Below are positions 17,345 to 26,334 of a DNA stretch of 64,000 nucleotides, in pieces. The stretch is taken from NCBI RefSeq assembly GCF_042666615.1, contig NZ_JBHTDD010000001.1:372001-436000 (forward strand). Direction: 5' to 3'. The translations under genes were made by a program, and so were the position numbers. Below the pieces are notes generated by a model, which saw only the letters and a list, made by a program, of their open reading frames with translations, made no database searches and was not told the DNA's origin. Source of the stretch: KBS50 sp042666615. GTDB lineage: Bacteria > Actinomycetota > Actinomycetes > Mycobacteriales > Micromonosporaceae. Position 1 is the first letter of the stretch, and each line of letters starts with the position of its first letter.

Positions 17345-18610
17345 TTACGGCTGCGCCGCCCGGCGGAGGAAGAGGGCCCGTTCGGCGGCGTTCCCGGTGA
17401 GGTCGGCGGCCTGCCGGAACGCCGCACCGGCTTCGTCGAGGCGGCCGAGTCGGGCCAGCAGGTCGCCACGGACGGCGGGATAGTAAGGATATCCGGCGAG
17501 AGCCGACTCGCCGGCCAGCTTCTCCACCAGATCGAGGCCGCGCTCCGGGCCGGACGCCATGCCGACCGCGACCGCCCGATTGAGTTCGACCACCGGTGAC
17601 GGGGCAACCTGGGCAAGCACCTGGTAGATCGCGGCGATCTCCGCCCAGTCCGTCTCAGCGGGCGTCCCGGCCCGGGCGTGGCAGGCGGCGATGGCCGCCT
17701 GGAGGGTGTACCGCCCGAAGCCGCCGCCCAGGTCCTGAGCCCGCCGCAACGCGTCCAGTCCACGCCGGATCAGCAGCCGGTCCCACCGACGGCGATCCTG
17801 GTCGGGCAGCAGCACGGCCTCCCCGGCGGGGCCGGTCCGGGACGGCATCCGGGACGCCTGCAACTCCATCAAGGCGACCAGCCCGTGCGTCTCGGGCTCG
17901 GTCGGCAGCAGGCTTGCCAACATCCGGCCCAGCCGGAGCGCCTCCTCGGCCAGCGCCGGACGCATCCAGTCGGCTCCGGCGGTGGCCGCGTACCCCTCAT
18001 TGAAGATCAGATAGATGACCCCGAGCACGGCGGTGAGCCGGTCGGCCAACTGGTCCGGCGGCGGCAGGTCGAACGGCACCCGCCGACTGGCCAGGATTTT
18101 CTTGGCCCGGGAGATCCGCTGGCCGGCCGTCGGCTCGGGGATGAGCAGGGCACGGGCTATCTCCGCCGTGGTCAGGCCGCCGAGCAGCCGCAGGGTGAGG
18201 GTCACCCGGGCGTCGGTGGTCAGCACCGGATGGCAGGCGGTGAAGATCAGCCGGAGCAGGTCGTCCTCGATCCTCACGTCCTCCACCGCCGCCATCGGGT
18301 CCGCCGTGGCCTCCCGGGTGGCGAGGTCCCGGCCGACCTCGGCCAGCTTCCGGGCGTACGTCGTCCGCCTGCGCAGCACGTCCACCGCCCGGTGCTTGGC
18401 GGTGGACGTGAGCCACGCCGCCGGATTCGGGGGTACGCCGTCCGCCGGCCACTGTTCGAGCGCGGCGACCAGCGCGTCCTGGGCCAGTTCCTCGGCCAGC
18501 CCGACGTCCTGCACGTACCGGGCCAGCGTGGCGATCAGCTTCGCCGACTCCATCCGCCACACCGCCTCGACGGCACGGCGCGTGACGTGCGCGGGATCGG
18601 TGGTCGCCAT
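17345..18610 (-). CDS. ECF42-type RNA polymerase sigma factor with C-terminal TPR-like extension
   Basis: Region 2 (GLAEELAQDALVAALEQWP...RAVDVLRR) and region 4 (LTLRLLGGLTTAEIARALLIPEPTAGQRISRAKKIL) are followed by about 220 residues of helical repeats ending WEAL-like LFLRRAAQP. This long architecture and the downstream DGPF/YCII-like gene define the ECF42 group, which has no anti-sigma factor; the C-terminal extension regulates activity. ATG 18610 is preferred to an upstream GTG/ATG at 18628 because family proteins start just before the AVEAVWRMES block. The DGPF partner lies 37 bp upstream in the same direction. Confidence 0.88.
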   Translation of the reverse strand: MATTDPAHVTRRAVEAVWRMESAKLIATLARYVQDVGLAEELAQDALVAALEQWPADGVPPNPAAWLTSTAKHRAVDVLRRRTTYARKLAEVGRDLATREATADPMAAVEDVRIEDDLLRLIFTACHPVLTTDARVTLTLRLLGGLTTAEIARALLIPEPTAGQRISRAKKILASRRVPFDLPPPDQLADRLTAVLGVIYLIFNEGYAATAGADWMRPALAEEALRLGRMLASLLPTEPETHGLVALMELQASRMPSRTGPAGEAVLLPDQDRRRWDRLLIRRGLDALRRAQDLGGGFGRYTLQAAIAACHARAGTPAETDWAEIAAIYQVLAQVAPSPVVELNRAVAVGMASGPERGLDLVEKLAGESALAGYPYYPAVRGDLLARLGRLDEAGAAFRQAADLTGNAAERALFLRRAAQP

Positions 18611-18647
18611 GACCACCGATCCAAGCACCTACCCGCGGGCCGGCAGG

Positions 18648-19028
18648 TCAGCCGGTCGGAGCGTCCCCGCCGAAGTCCTCCGGACCCATCACTCGCAGGA
18701 CCTCGACGTCACCCTCCCAGCCGGGCCACATGTCGCGGTGCAGGCGCATGAACCGGGAGGCCCACTCGACGGCCTCCTCCCTGGACCGGACCTGATAGAT
18801 GGCGTAACTCAGCATCTCCTTCGCCTCGGCGAACGGCCCGTCCGTGGTGGTCAGCTCGCCGCCGGCGACCCGGACCCGGGCACCGGCCGCGCTGGGCGCG
18901 AGCCCGCCCTGGTCGAGCAGGGCACCCGCCCGGGTCGCTTCCTCTCCCAAGTTCATGATCGCCTGGAACAGCCCGTCCGGTGGCGGGGTGTCGGCCCGGA
19001 TGCCCTTCAACAGGGTCAGGTAGCGCAT
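18648..19028 (-). CDS. YCII-related DGPF-domain protein
   Basis: 126-residue protein with the family hallmark TTTDGPFAEAKEML and the N-terminal MRYLTLLKG. DGPF proteins are almost always encoded next to ECF42 sigma factors and are their usual targets or partners; biochemical function is not established. Start ATG 19028 has AAGGAGA with seven-base spacing. First or second gene of the operon DUF998-DGPF-ECF42 on the minus strand. Confidence 0.9.
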   Translation of the reverse strand: MRYLTLLKGIRADTPPPDGLFQAIMNLGEEATRAGALLDQGGLAPSAAGARVRVAGGELTTTDGPFAEAKEMLSYAIYQVRSREEAVEWASRFMRLHRDMWPGWEGDVEVLRVMGPEDFGGDAPTG

Positions 19029-19072
19029 CGTCCTGTCTCCTTCTGAGGTGGATATGAATGTGGATGCGGATG

Positions 19073-19759
19073 TCAACGGACCTCGGTCCGGCGGATGTGC
19101 ACCGCCACCGCCGACAGCCAGGCCGACGACAGCAGCACGGCGGCGGTGAAGGCCAGGATCGTCGGCCCGCTGCCCGCGCCGGCCCCGATGCCCACGAACG
19201 CCACCAGGAAGAACACCGCGGTGACCGCGGTGAACACGGCCCACCCGGTACGCCGTTCGGCGGCGAACCGCCGGGCCAGCAGCAGGCAGCCGACCACCAT
19301 GGCCAGGAACCCGACCCCGCCGGCGACGAAGTGCAGCATGCCGTGCCAGCTCACCGGGGTGACCTCCGGTGTGCCGGGCGGGAAGCCCGCCCCTGGATCG
19401 GCCCGGAAGATCCCGGCCAGCACCAGGCCCACTCCGTACCCCGCGAACAGCCGCGGCGCCCAGATCGCGCCGCGACCGGTGCGCAGCGCCCGGCGCAGGC
19501 CGGCCGCGAAGGCCAACACCAGCACGCCGAAGAGCATCAGGTTGGCCATGTGGATCCAGCCCCAGGCACCGTTGGCGAGCAGGCTCCACGGATGCCGGGT
19601 CGGGTCGAAGCCGTCCCGCAGCGCCGCCTCGGTCAGCGACACCAGCACGTACGTCGGGCCGGCGATCACCCCGTACCCGAGCAGGGATCCGGTGGCCGCG
19701 GGCCCTGCGCGTCCCGCACGCGTCGCGGCGGTCCCGGCCGTGGCGGTCTGCTGCGTCAT
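19073..19759 (-). CDS. DUF998 multi-pass membrane protein
   Basis: 228 residues with about six hydrophobic helices, beginning after an Ala/Thr-rich cytoplasmic N-terminus. Conserved features of DUF998 include HPWSLLANGAWGWIHMANL and FRADPGAGFPPG with VSWHGMLHFVAG. Family function unknown. ATG 19759 has GGAGGAG five to ten bases upstream. It precedes the DGPF and ECF42 genes by 45 bp on the same strand, so it may belong to the ECF42 stress unit. Confidence 0.85.
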   Translation of the reverse strand: MTQQTATAGTAATRAGRAGPAATGSLLGYGVIAGPTYVLVSLTEAALRDGFDPTRHPWSLLANGAWGWIHMANLMLFGVLVLAFAAGLRRALRTGRGAIWAPRLFAGYGVGLVLAGIFRADPGAGFPPGTPEVTPVSWHGMLHFVAGGVGFLAMVVGCLLLARRFAAERRTGWAVFTAVTAVFFLVAFVGIGAGAGSGPTILAFTAAVLLSSAWLSAVAVHIRRTEVR

Positions 19760-19798
19760 GGTCGTCTCCTCCGGTCAGCCGGGCCGGCCGCCGGCCCG

Positions 19799-22700
19799 TC
19801 ACCCCCACCTCGAACGGGCCCGGAGGATTTCGACATCACCGCTCAAGATTTTCTGTGCCGCTCCGGGGGGTCGGCTGACGCCGTCGGCCGGCAATCCCAA
19901 CGCGGACATCGCGGCCACGTAACGGTGAAAGGCACGCCCCGCCTCGCCGTGCCGTCCGACCCGGGTGAGCAGCGAGACGTGAGCCTCGTGGGCCGCCGCG
20001 TCATACGGGTCGGCCTCCAGCAGCCGCAGCAGGGCCCGGACCGCCCCGTCGACGTCGCGGCGACGCTCGGCCGCGCCCGCCAGCGCCCGTTCGACCTGGA
20101 TGAACAGGGACCGGGCATAGTCCCGCAGGGGGACCGACCACTCGTCGTACGGCTCGTCGGCCAGGAAGTCGCCTGGATAGGCGCGGTCCGCGTCGGCAAG
20201 CAGGTGTAATCCGGCGGGATCATCGGTTGCGGCGGCGACAAGACGAAGGCCCTCTTCGGCGGCGGCGAGGAACGCCTCCACGTCCACGTCCACCTGCGCC
20301 AGGTCGAGCGCGACACTGGCCGTGTCGGCCCGGACGTACCGGTCCGGATCCACCCGTCGCTCGGGGTCGAGCACGCCGCGCAGGATGGACAGCGCCACGG
20401 TGAGCCGATGCGCGACCTTGCTCCGGTCGGTCGACTCCGGCCAGAGCAGTTCCGCCAGTTCGTCGCGGGGGATCGCGCGGCCGCGCCGGGCGACCAGGAT
20501 CCGCAACAGGTCCCGGGCCTTGCGGGACTGCCAGGCGGCGACCGGGACCGGCGCACCGTCGACGACCACTTCGAACTGACCGAGGGTCCGCAGCGCCACC
20601 GAGCCGCGACTTCCGCCGCCGGCCCAGTGGATGGCCGTCACACCGAGGGCGGCGAGCCGGCCGGCGGCGACCCGGCCCTCCCCCCGCGCTCCCGGATCGG
20701 CCCCCGGCAACTGCCCGAGCAGTGCCGCCAAGCGGTCCACGTCCAGGCTCGCGCCCGCCTCGCGCCAGGTTCGCTGAGCCTCGGAAAAGGCGCGACGCGC
20801 CTCCACCGGGGTACGGGCCGCGTGCCCGAGAAGTTCGAGCGCCTCGGCGAGCGCCGCGACGTCGCTGTGCCGCCGGGCGTGTTCGGCAGCCGTACGCGCC
20901 AACTCGGCCACCCGGGACGGATCGCCCGCCGCGAGCGCCACCGTCCCGGCGGCCAGACAGGCGATCGCCGCGTAGGGTCCGGGCTCGCCGTCGGTGTGCG
21001 ACTCGGCCAACGCCCGCCGGGCCGCCGCGTCCGCCGCGACCGGATCGTCCGGCCCGGCGACGCGGGCCAGCCCAGCCAACGCCGGCACGAGCCCTTGCAG
21101 GTCGGCGTCCCGGCCGGCGATCCGGATGGCCTCCTCGTACGCGGCCCGCGCCATGCCTGGCCGGCCGCGTAGCCGGTGCAGAGTGGCCTGACCGGTGAGC
21201 GGGTACGCGACCTTGCGGGAACCCATCCGTCGATAGAGGGCGGCAGCCCGCGCGTAGTCGGCCTCGGCCTCGTCGAGGTAGCCGAGCCGCAGGTGGATCT
21301 CACCCTGGTTGCACAGCGCCAGCGCCAGCATGGCCGCGTAGTCACTGCGGTCGGCCAACTGCACGGCGGGACGCACCTCAAGTAACGCCTCGGCGTAGCG
21401 CCCCTCCTGACACAGCGAACCGGCCCGGTTGGCGCGGACCCGGGTCACCTGGACGACGTCGCCGGCCGCCTCGGCGTAGCGCAGAGCGCAGTCGTAGTGC
21501 CGCTGCCGCCCGGCCCGGTCCCCGGTCAGGGTGCAACTGAGCGCTGTCGCGATGTGGGCGGTGGCCAGCGCGGTGGCGTCGGCGAGGGCACCGGCCAAGG
21601 CCAGCGCCTCGGCGGCGAGACGGCCACAGCCCGTCGCGTCGCCCAGCATCCAGCGCGCCGCCGCCGTCCATCCGAGCAGGATCGCCGTATCCCGATCCGC
21701 TACCCGGACACCCCGGTCGAAGTAATCGCCGGCTGCCTGGGGGCGGCCCCTGAGGTAGTCCACCACCCCGGCCCGCCAGGCGAGCGCGGCGGGCAGCGGG
21801 CCTGCCGGCCCGGCGAGTTCCCGGTACACCGTGCTCGCCGCATCGCTGTCCCCGATCACCTGGAGCGCCTCGCCGTACATCAGGCGGTCGCCGGGTCGGT
21901 TCCGCAGGGCCTCCACGATCAGACCGGCATGTCCCGCGGCGATCAGTGTCCGGCCGTGCTCCTGGACTAACCGGTTGACCCGCTCCGTCACGTCGTCCGG
22001 TCCTGGAGCGCGGTCCTGCTCGGTCGGGGTCGTCGAGTCGCCCTGCCCGGCGCGCGGACCGGCCTCGACGTCGAGCAGGCAGCGCAACGCCCGTCGCGGA
22101 TGTCCCGCCGTCGCGTACCTGGCCGAGGCGTCGAGCAGGGTCGTCCGGCGGACCGGCTCCGGTAGCGGTTGCCAGGCCCGGATCGCCGCCGCTACCGCCG
22201 GCACCAGGGCGGCGCCCCGGATGAGTCCGATCGCGGTGAGGTAATCGACGACGGCCGGGGGCAGGGTGTCCACCGCTGGCAGGTGCGCCGCGACCCGCAA
22301 CGCCCGCCGGACCGGACCGGACAGTGGAGTGAGTACCTCCGCGATCAGGTACTCGGTGACGGCGGAACTGGGATCGGCGCCGGCCGCGGCGGCGGCTCCC
22401 GCCAGGTGCAGCAAGGCCGGCCAGCCGCTGACCTGCTCGCCCATCCCGGCGTCGGCTCCGTACCGATCGGTCAGCAGTCGCCCGGCCTGGTCCGACGGTA
22501 CGGCGAGATGGACCGGACCGAGTTCGCCCACGACGCCCCGACCACGCCAGCGGGCGGGAACCCGCACCCGGCTTCGGGACGTGAGGACCAGGCGGGCCGA
22601 GGTCCAACCCGCCGCCCGTTCGATCACCGCGTCGCCGATCCGGCTGCCGGCCGGCAGGTCCTCGATGACGTAGAGGATCCGCTCGTCCGGCAGATCGCCC

Positions 22701-22831
22701 GTCTCGGCGAGATCGACCGGCTGCCGGCGCAGCGTACCCGCCCAGTGCCCGACCACAGTGGACTTTCCGTATCCGGCGGCAGCGACCAGGACCGTCACCG
22801 TCGCGGAGGGAACCGGGCCGATCACACGCAT
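19799..22831 (-). CDS. ATPase/TPR/BTAD transcriptional regulator (MalT- and SARP-like)
   Basis: 1010-residue regulator. An NTPase domain starts right at the N-terminus with Walker A AAAGYGKST (residues 17-25); a long central region of tetratricopeptide-like helical repeats follows (about 250-730). The C-terminus carries a winged-helix domain (ALRTLGQFEVVVDG...SRKARDLLRILVARRGRAIPRDELAELLWP) and a BTAD domain to the end. This inverts the AfsR order, where the SARP part is N-terminal. The inducer is unknown. It is divergent from a small secreted protein gene at 22962, its most likely target. No close Shine-Dalgarno or -10 was found for the start. Confidence 0.85.
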   Translation of the reverse strand: MRVIGPVPSATVTVLVAAAGYGKSTVVGHWAGTLRRQPVDLAETGDLPDERILYVIEDLPAGSRIGDAVIERAAGWTSARLVLTSRSRVRVPARWRGRGVVGELGPVHLAVPSDQAGRLLTDRYGADAGMGEQVSGWPALLHLAGAAAAAGADPSSAVTEYLIAEVLTPLSGPVRRALRVAAHLPAVDTLPPAVVDYLTAIGLIRGAALVPAVAAAIRAWQPLPEPVRRTTLLDASARYATAGHPRRALRCLLDVEAGPRAGQGDSTTPTEQDRAPGPDDVTERVNRLVQEHGRTLIAAGHAGLIVEALRNRPGDRLMYGEALQVIGDSDAASTVYRELAGPAGPLPAALAWRAGVVDYLRGRPQAAGDYFDRGVRVADRDTAILLGWTAAARWMLGDATGCGRLAAEALALAGALADATALATAHIATALSCTLTGDRAGRQRHYDCALRYAEAAGDVVQVTRVRANRAGSLCQEGRYAEALLEVRPAVQLADRSDYAAMLALALCNQGEIHLRLGYLDEAEADYARAAALYRRMGSRKVAYPLTGQATLHRLRGRPGMARAAYEEAIRIAGRDADLQGLVPALAGLARVAGPDDPVAADAAARRALAESHTDGEPGPYAAIACLAAGTVALAAGDPSRVAELARTAAEHARRHSDVAALAEALELLGHAARTPVEARRAFSEAQRTWREAGASLDVDRLAALLGQLPGADPGARGEGRVAAGRLAALGVTAIHWAGGGSRGSVALRTLGQFEVVVDGAPVPVAAWQSRKARDLLRILVARRGRAIPRDELAELLWPESTDRSKVAHRLTVALSILRGVLDPERRVDPDRYVRADTASVALDLAQVDVDVEAFLAAAEEGLRLVAAATDDPAGLHLLADADRAYPGDFLADEPYDEWSVPLRDYARSLFIQVERALAGAAERRRDVDGAVRALLRLLEADPYDAAAHEAHVSLLTRVGRHGEAGRAFHRYVAAMSALGLPADGVSRPPGAAQKILSGDVEILRARSRWG

Positions 22832-22961
22832 GCGTCATCTCATCATGTCGGGCGGCCGACACGGCACTGTGAGCCGGCCGTGAGGTGGTCCTGAGCCCGC
22901 TCCGGATGCTGGATCCCATCGCAGGTCCCAGATCAACTCACGAACTTCCACAGGAGGAGAC

Positions 22962-23405
22962 ATGACGATGCGCAGGCGCACGCTGGCGCTGCTGGCGATC
23001 GTGACCGGTCTGGCGGTCGGTCCGCTCACCGCCGCGCCGGCCCAGGCGAACACTGCCGCCAACTGCATGTACCACCAGACGATCGGCAACGTCGACCTTG
23101 AGGTCAAGGTGTGCGCGTCGGGCGGCAACGACGTGATGGACAGCACCATCTGGGTCTACAACAAGGCGTCAAACAACGCCCACTACGTGCAGTTCCTGAA
23201 CATCTGGACGGACATGGGCGGCTACAACACCTGCTACATCGGCTGGCTGAACCCGAAGAACACCCGGTTGTGCTCTGCCCTCACGGTCCAGTACCGCGAG
23301 GTCCCGATGTCCCAGCGCGCCTTCGGTGAGATCCGGTACTACGCGCCCGCAGCGGGCGAGTACCGGACGATCATCGGACCGTCGCAGCCGGTCCTGGTCT
23401 TCTGA
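22962..23405 (+). CDS. small secreted cysteine-containing protein
   Basis: 147 residues with a Sec signal peptide: basic MTMRRR, hydrophobic core, cleavage after APAQA near residue 29. The mature part of about 118 residues has four cysteines (in NCMYH, VCASG, TCYIG and LCSAL), enough for two disulfides, and is rich in Asn, Tyr and Trp, suggesting a small beta-structured extracellular protein. No family recognised. Good GGAGGAG precedes the ATG. It is transcribed away from the ATPase-BTAD regulator across a 130-bp gap and ends in a strong hairpin. Confidence 0.85.
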   Translation: MTMRRRTLALLAIVTGLAVGPLTAAPAQANTAANCMYHQTIGNVDLEVKVCASGGNDVMDSTIWVYNKASNNAHYVQFLNIWTDMGGYNTCYIGWLNPKNTRLCSALTVQYREVPMSQRAFGEIRYYAPAAGEYRTIIGPSQPVLVF

Positions 23406-23413
23406 CCGGCTCC

Positions 23414-23442
23414 GCGGGCCGGTGCGAGTCGCACCGGCCCGC
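23414..23442. terminator. bidirectional hairpin terminator
   Basis: Perfect 12-bp stem GCGGGCCGGTGC / GCACCGGCCCGC with a five-base loop, between the convergent genes ending at 23405 and 23453. Confidence 0.85.
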
Positions 23443-23452
23443 ACCACCGAGC

Positions 23453-24352
23453 CTAGCTCCGGGCCAGTCGCCTGTTGGTCCACTCGGTGTGGCGTTTCCG
23501 CAGCTCGCCGGCCGTGAGATCGGTGCGCCCGAGGTCCTGGTAGTTGGGCAGCCAGGTCACCACGCTGGACCTGGTCCGTATCGCGGTCCACAGGTCCCAG
23601 AGCCGGATGTCGTCGACCACGACGTCGGCCGCCGCCTGATACCCGGCGAGGAAAGTGTCCGCCGCGTCCGGTCCGTGTAACAACGCCAGATCGAGCCGGC
23701 ACCAGGCCAGGTCGAAGCCGCGCGGTCCGAGAGCCGCGCCGGACCAGTCGATCACGCCGGTCAGCCGGTCGTCGCTCCACAGCACATTGCCGGACCAGAA
23801 GTCGTAGTGGGTGAGCACGCGGGAACCGCCGACCAACCGCTCCCACCCGGCAGCGACCTCCGAAACCGCCCGGATGGCGTCGCCGTCCCGGGCGCCGTCG
23901 GGCATTGCCGGCGGTGCGGCGACCGCGAGGACATCCCGGAAGTGCCCCAGCGAGTCGATCGGGTGCGCGTGCACCCGGGCGAGGGCCGCGCCCAACCGCT
24001 CCGCCCGAGCGCACGCATCGCGCGGCCCGATGTGCGCGCGGCCGGGAATCCTCGTGATGACGACGGCCGGCTCGCCGAAGCGCTGGCCGTCCGGGTCAGC
24101 GGCCAGCAGGCGCGGCGCCAGCCCACCCAGGCCGTCGATGGCGCTCAACACCCGGGCCTCCCGACGCGCAGCGTCATCACCCGGTGGAAAGCGCCGAAGC
24201 ACCACCTCGGCTGTCGGACGCTCGATGCGGATCAGATGAGTGCTGGCATGCGTACCGCCGGCGAGCCGGACCACGTCCCTGGCCGTAGCGCCGGGCCCAG
24301 CCGTCCGGACCGCCCAGTCGAGCGCCATCGCCGGTGGAGCAGGATTCACCAT
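23453..24352 (-). CDS. phosphotransferase family protein (APH-like kinase)
   Basis: 299-residue protein with the aminoglycoside-phosphotransferase/choline-kinase fold. Catalytic loop LTHYDFWSGNVLW (H-x-D...N) and metal-binding VIDWSGA are intact; the N-terminal lobe holds VRLAGGTHASTHLIRI and VVLRRFPPGDD. The family includes antibiotic kinases and metabolic kinases, and substrate cannot be assigned. ATG 24352 has TAGCAT exactly six bases upstream (24359-24364), a leaderless start, so the MVNPAPPAM start is kept. Confidence 0.87.
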   Translation of the reverse strand: MVNPAPPAMALDWAVRTAGPGATARDVVRLAGGTHASTHLIRIERPTAEVVLRRFPPGDDAARREARVLSAIDGLGGLAPRLLAADPDGQRFGEPAVVITRIPGRAHIGPRDACARAERLGAALARVHAHPIDSLGHFRDVLAVAAPPAMPDGARDGDAIRAVSEVAAGWERLVGGSRVLTHYDFWSGNVLWSDDRLTGVIDWSGAALGPRGFDLAWCRLDLALLHGPDAADTFLAGYQAAADVVVDDIRLWDLWTAIRTRSSVVTWLPNYQDLGRTDLTAGELRKRHTEWTNRRLARS

Positions 24353-24471
24353 TCGGGGATGCTAATGCCCCTGGCCGAATCAGAGTGCGGGGTTGTGAGG
24401 CAGCCAGAGCGGGTCGTTACCGATCTTCAGCCGTGACACGAGGATGCAGGTCGGTGTGGGCATCGGGTGGT

Positions 24472-25104
24472 TCAGCGATCCACGGCCAGCCGAACACCCA
24501 AACCGACGAAGATTCCGCCGGTGGCGACGTCGATCCGGCGGCGCGCCGCCCGGCGCTCCCGCAGCCAGCCGCCGATCCGGCCGGCGAGGACGCCCACCGT
24601 GCCGTCCACCAGGAACTCCATCGCGATCATGATGGCCCCGAGGATGGCGAACTGTAGCCAGACCCGACCCAGCGCCGGGTTGATGAACTGGGGCAGGAAG
24701 GCGATCGTGAAGGTGACCATCTTCGGGTTCAGCAGGTTGGTCAGCAGACCGTTGAGGTACGCCCGGCGGCCCGACATCCCGCCACCGGCCACCGGCAGCT
24801 CACCCGGCCCGTCGTGGCGCCGACGGATCATCTGTACCCCCAGGTAGACCAGGTAGGCACCGCCGACCACCCGGACCACGGTGAAGGCGACCGGCGCCGC
24901 CGCGAACAGCGCGGCCAGGCCGGCGGCGGCCACCGCGATGTGCACCGCCTCGCTGGTCGCCACGCCGGCCGTGGCGAGCAACCCGGCACGGGGACCACCC
25001 CGAACCCCGCAGCCGAGCACGAACAACATGTCCGGTCCGGGCGTGACCATGGCGACGATCGTCGTGACCGCGAAGACCACGAGCAGGTTCTGGTCGATCG
25101 GCAT
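24472..25104 (-). CDS. LysE/RhtB family amino-acid exporter
   Basis: 210-residue inner-membrane exporter with six predicted helices. Family landmarks: VTPGPDMLFVLGCGVRGGPRAGLLATAGVA near the N-terminus and GGAYLVYLGVQMIRRR. The LysE/RhtB group exports basic or neutral amino acids or homoserine lactones; the substrate here is open. ATG 25104 used rather than the adjacent TTG. Single-gene unit divergent from rsgA. Confidence 0.88.
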   Translation of the reverse strand: MPIDQNLLVVFAVTTIVAMVTPGPDMLFVLGCGVRGGPRAGLLATAGVATSEAVHIAVAAAGLAALFAAAPVAFTVVRVVGGAYLVYLGVQMIRRRHDGPGELPVAGGGMSGRRAYLNGLLTNLLNPKMVTFTIAFLPQFINPALGRVWLQFAILGAIMIAMEFLVDGTVGVLAGRIGGWLRERRAARRRIDVATGGIFVGLGVRLAVDR

Positions 25105-25233
25105 CAACTGATCGTTCCACAGGGTCCAGAGTCCTGGATGGCCGTCATCCGGTGACGAAAATCAAGCGACCCGCGACAGTGCCTGGCGGTACAGTGACGG
25201 CGTCCAGCGCGAGCAACGGGAGGTGAGGAGCCG

Positions 25234-25287
25234 ATGACCTGCATGACGGTTCACCGCGCCCTTTTCCTCCTTCCCGCCGCCCGCTGA
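25234..25287 (+). CDS. possible 17-residue leader peptide upstream of rsgA
   Basis: ATG at 25234 with a strong GGGAGGTGAGGAG just upstream opens a frame MTCMTVHRALFLLPAAR and stops at 25285-25287. After the stop, a pyrimidine-rich stretch is bracketed by GCCGCCC (25276-25282) and GGGCGGC (25304-25310), which could pair and switch with translation. The start signal is much better than that of rsgA itself. It may be a regulatory upstream frame; no known leader family matched. Confidence 0.35.
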   Translation: MTCMTVHRALFLLPAAR

Positions 25288-25332
25288 CCTTTCCTTTCTT
25301 CCAGGGCGGCCCGAGCGACCTCGGAGTTCGCG

Positions 25333-26289
25333 TTGTCCCACGATCAGACCGCCCACCGCGTCGTACGCGTGGAGCGGAAAGCCTGCGTACTGCTCACCCC
25401 GGCCGGTCCGCGGACCGTGCCCACCCTCGTCCCGGTCGCCGTCGGCGACTGGGCGCTGCTCGACGCGGCCGGCCAGGTGGCCGCGGTCGAACCCAGGAGC
25501 ACCGAGATCCGCCGGTTGGCCACCGGCGGCCAGGCGGTCGAGCAGGTGCTCGCCGCCAACGTCGACGTCGTCGCGGTCTGCGCGCCCCTGGAACGGGACG
25601 CCCGGTTCGGGCGGATCGAACGGCTGCTCGCGCTCGCCTGGGCCTCCGGCGCACAGCCGCTGCTGGTCGCCACCAAGAGCGACCTGTGCGACCCGGCGGA
25701 CATGGGTCCGGCGCTCGCGCAGTTCGCGGCCGCCGCGCCGGGCGTGGAGGTGGTGCCGGTCACGGTCACCGATCCCGACACCCTCGATCCGGTACGCGCC
25801 CAGCTCGTCCCCGATCGGACGCTTGTCGCCGTCGGCGCCAGCGGGGCCGGCAAGTCCAGCCTGATCAACGCGCTGATCGGCGGGGCGGCCCTGGCCACCG
25901 GCGAGGTGCGGCAGGACGGCAAGGGCCGGCACACCACCGCCTGGCGGGAACTTGTCGAGGTGCCCGGCGGCGGCTATCTGATCGACACGCCCGGTCTGCG
26001 TGCCGTGGGGCTGACCGACGCGGCGGATGGTGTCGACTCGGCGTACGCCGACATCACCGAGCTGGCCGCCGGCTGCCGGTTCAGCGACTGCCGGCACGAC
26101 GGCGAGCCCGGCTGCGCGGTGCGGGCGGCGATCGACGCCGGGGAACTCGACGAGGGTCGGCTGGTCCGGCACCGCAAGCTGCAGCGCGAGTTGGCCTACC
26201 AGGCCCGGCGGTTCGACGCCCGGGCCCAGTCGGAGCAGCGCAAGATGTGGGCGAAGCTGTCCCGCACCGCCAACCCGTCCCGCCCCTGA
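25333..26289 (+). CDS. rsgA: ribosome small subunit-dependent GTPase A
   Basis: Circularly permuted GTPase that checks late 30S maturation. OB-fold N-terminus (VVRVERKACVLL...VPVAVGDWALL), permuted G motifs in the order TKSD (G4), GASGAGKSSL (G1), DTPGLR (G3), and a C-terminal zinc site with Cys and His in CRFSDCRHDGEPGCAV. 318 residues. TTG 25333 with GGAG six bases upstream is the likely start; other starts fall outside the OB fold. A short leader frame lies at 25234-25287. The 3' end meets a strong hairpin shared with the NAT gene. Confidence 0.92.
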   Translation: MSHDQTAHRVVRVERKACVLLTPAGPRTVPTLVPVAVGDWALLDAAGQVAAVEPRSTEIRRLATGGQAVEQVLAANVDVVAVCAPLERDARFGRIERLLALAWASGAQPLLVATKSDLCDPADMGPALAQFAAAAPGVEVVPVTVTDPDTLDPVRAQLVPDRTLVAVGASGAGKSSLINALIGGAALATGEVRQDGKGRHTTAWRELVEVPGGGYLIDTPGLRAVGLTDAADGVDSAYADITELAAGCRFSDCRHDGEPGCAVRAAIDAGELDEGRLVRHRKLQRELAYQARRFDARAQSEQRKMWAKLSRTANPSRP

Positions 26290-26299
26290 GGCCCGGGTC

Positions 26300-26334
26300 G
26301 CCGGCCGCCCCGACGCCCGTCAGGGGCGGCCGGC
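26300..26334. terminator. bidirectional hairpin between rsgA and NAT genes
   Basis: Perfect 12-bp stem GCCGGCCGCCCC / GGGGCGGCCGGC with an 11-base loop, lying just after the rsgA stop; its right arm encodes the last residues of the convergent NAT gene. Confidence 0.8.
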
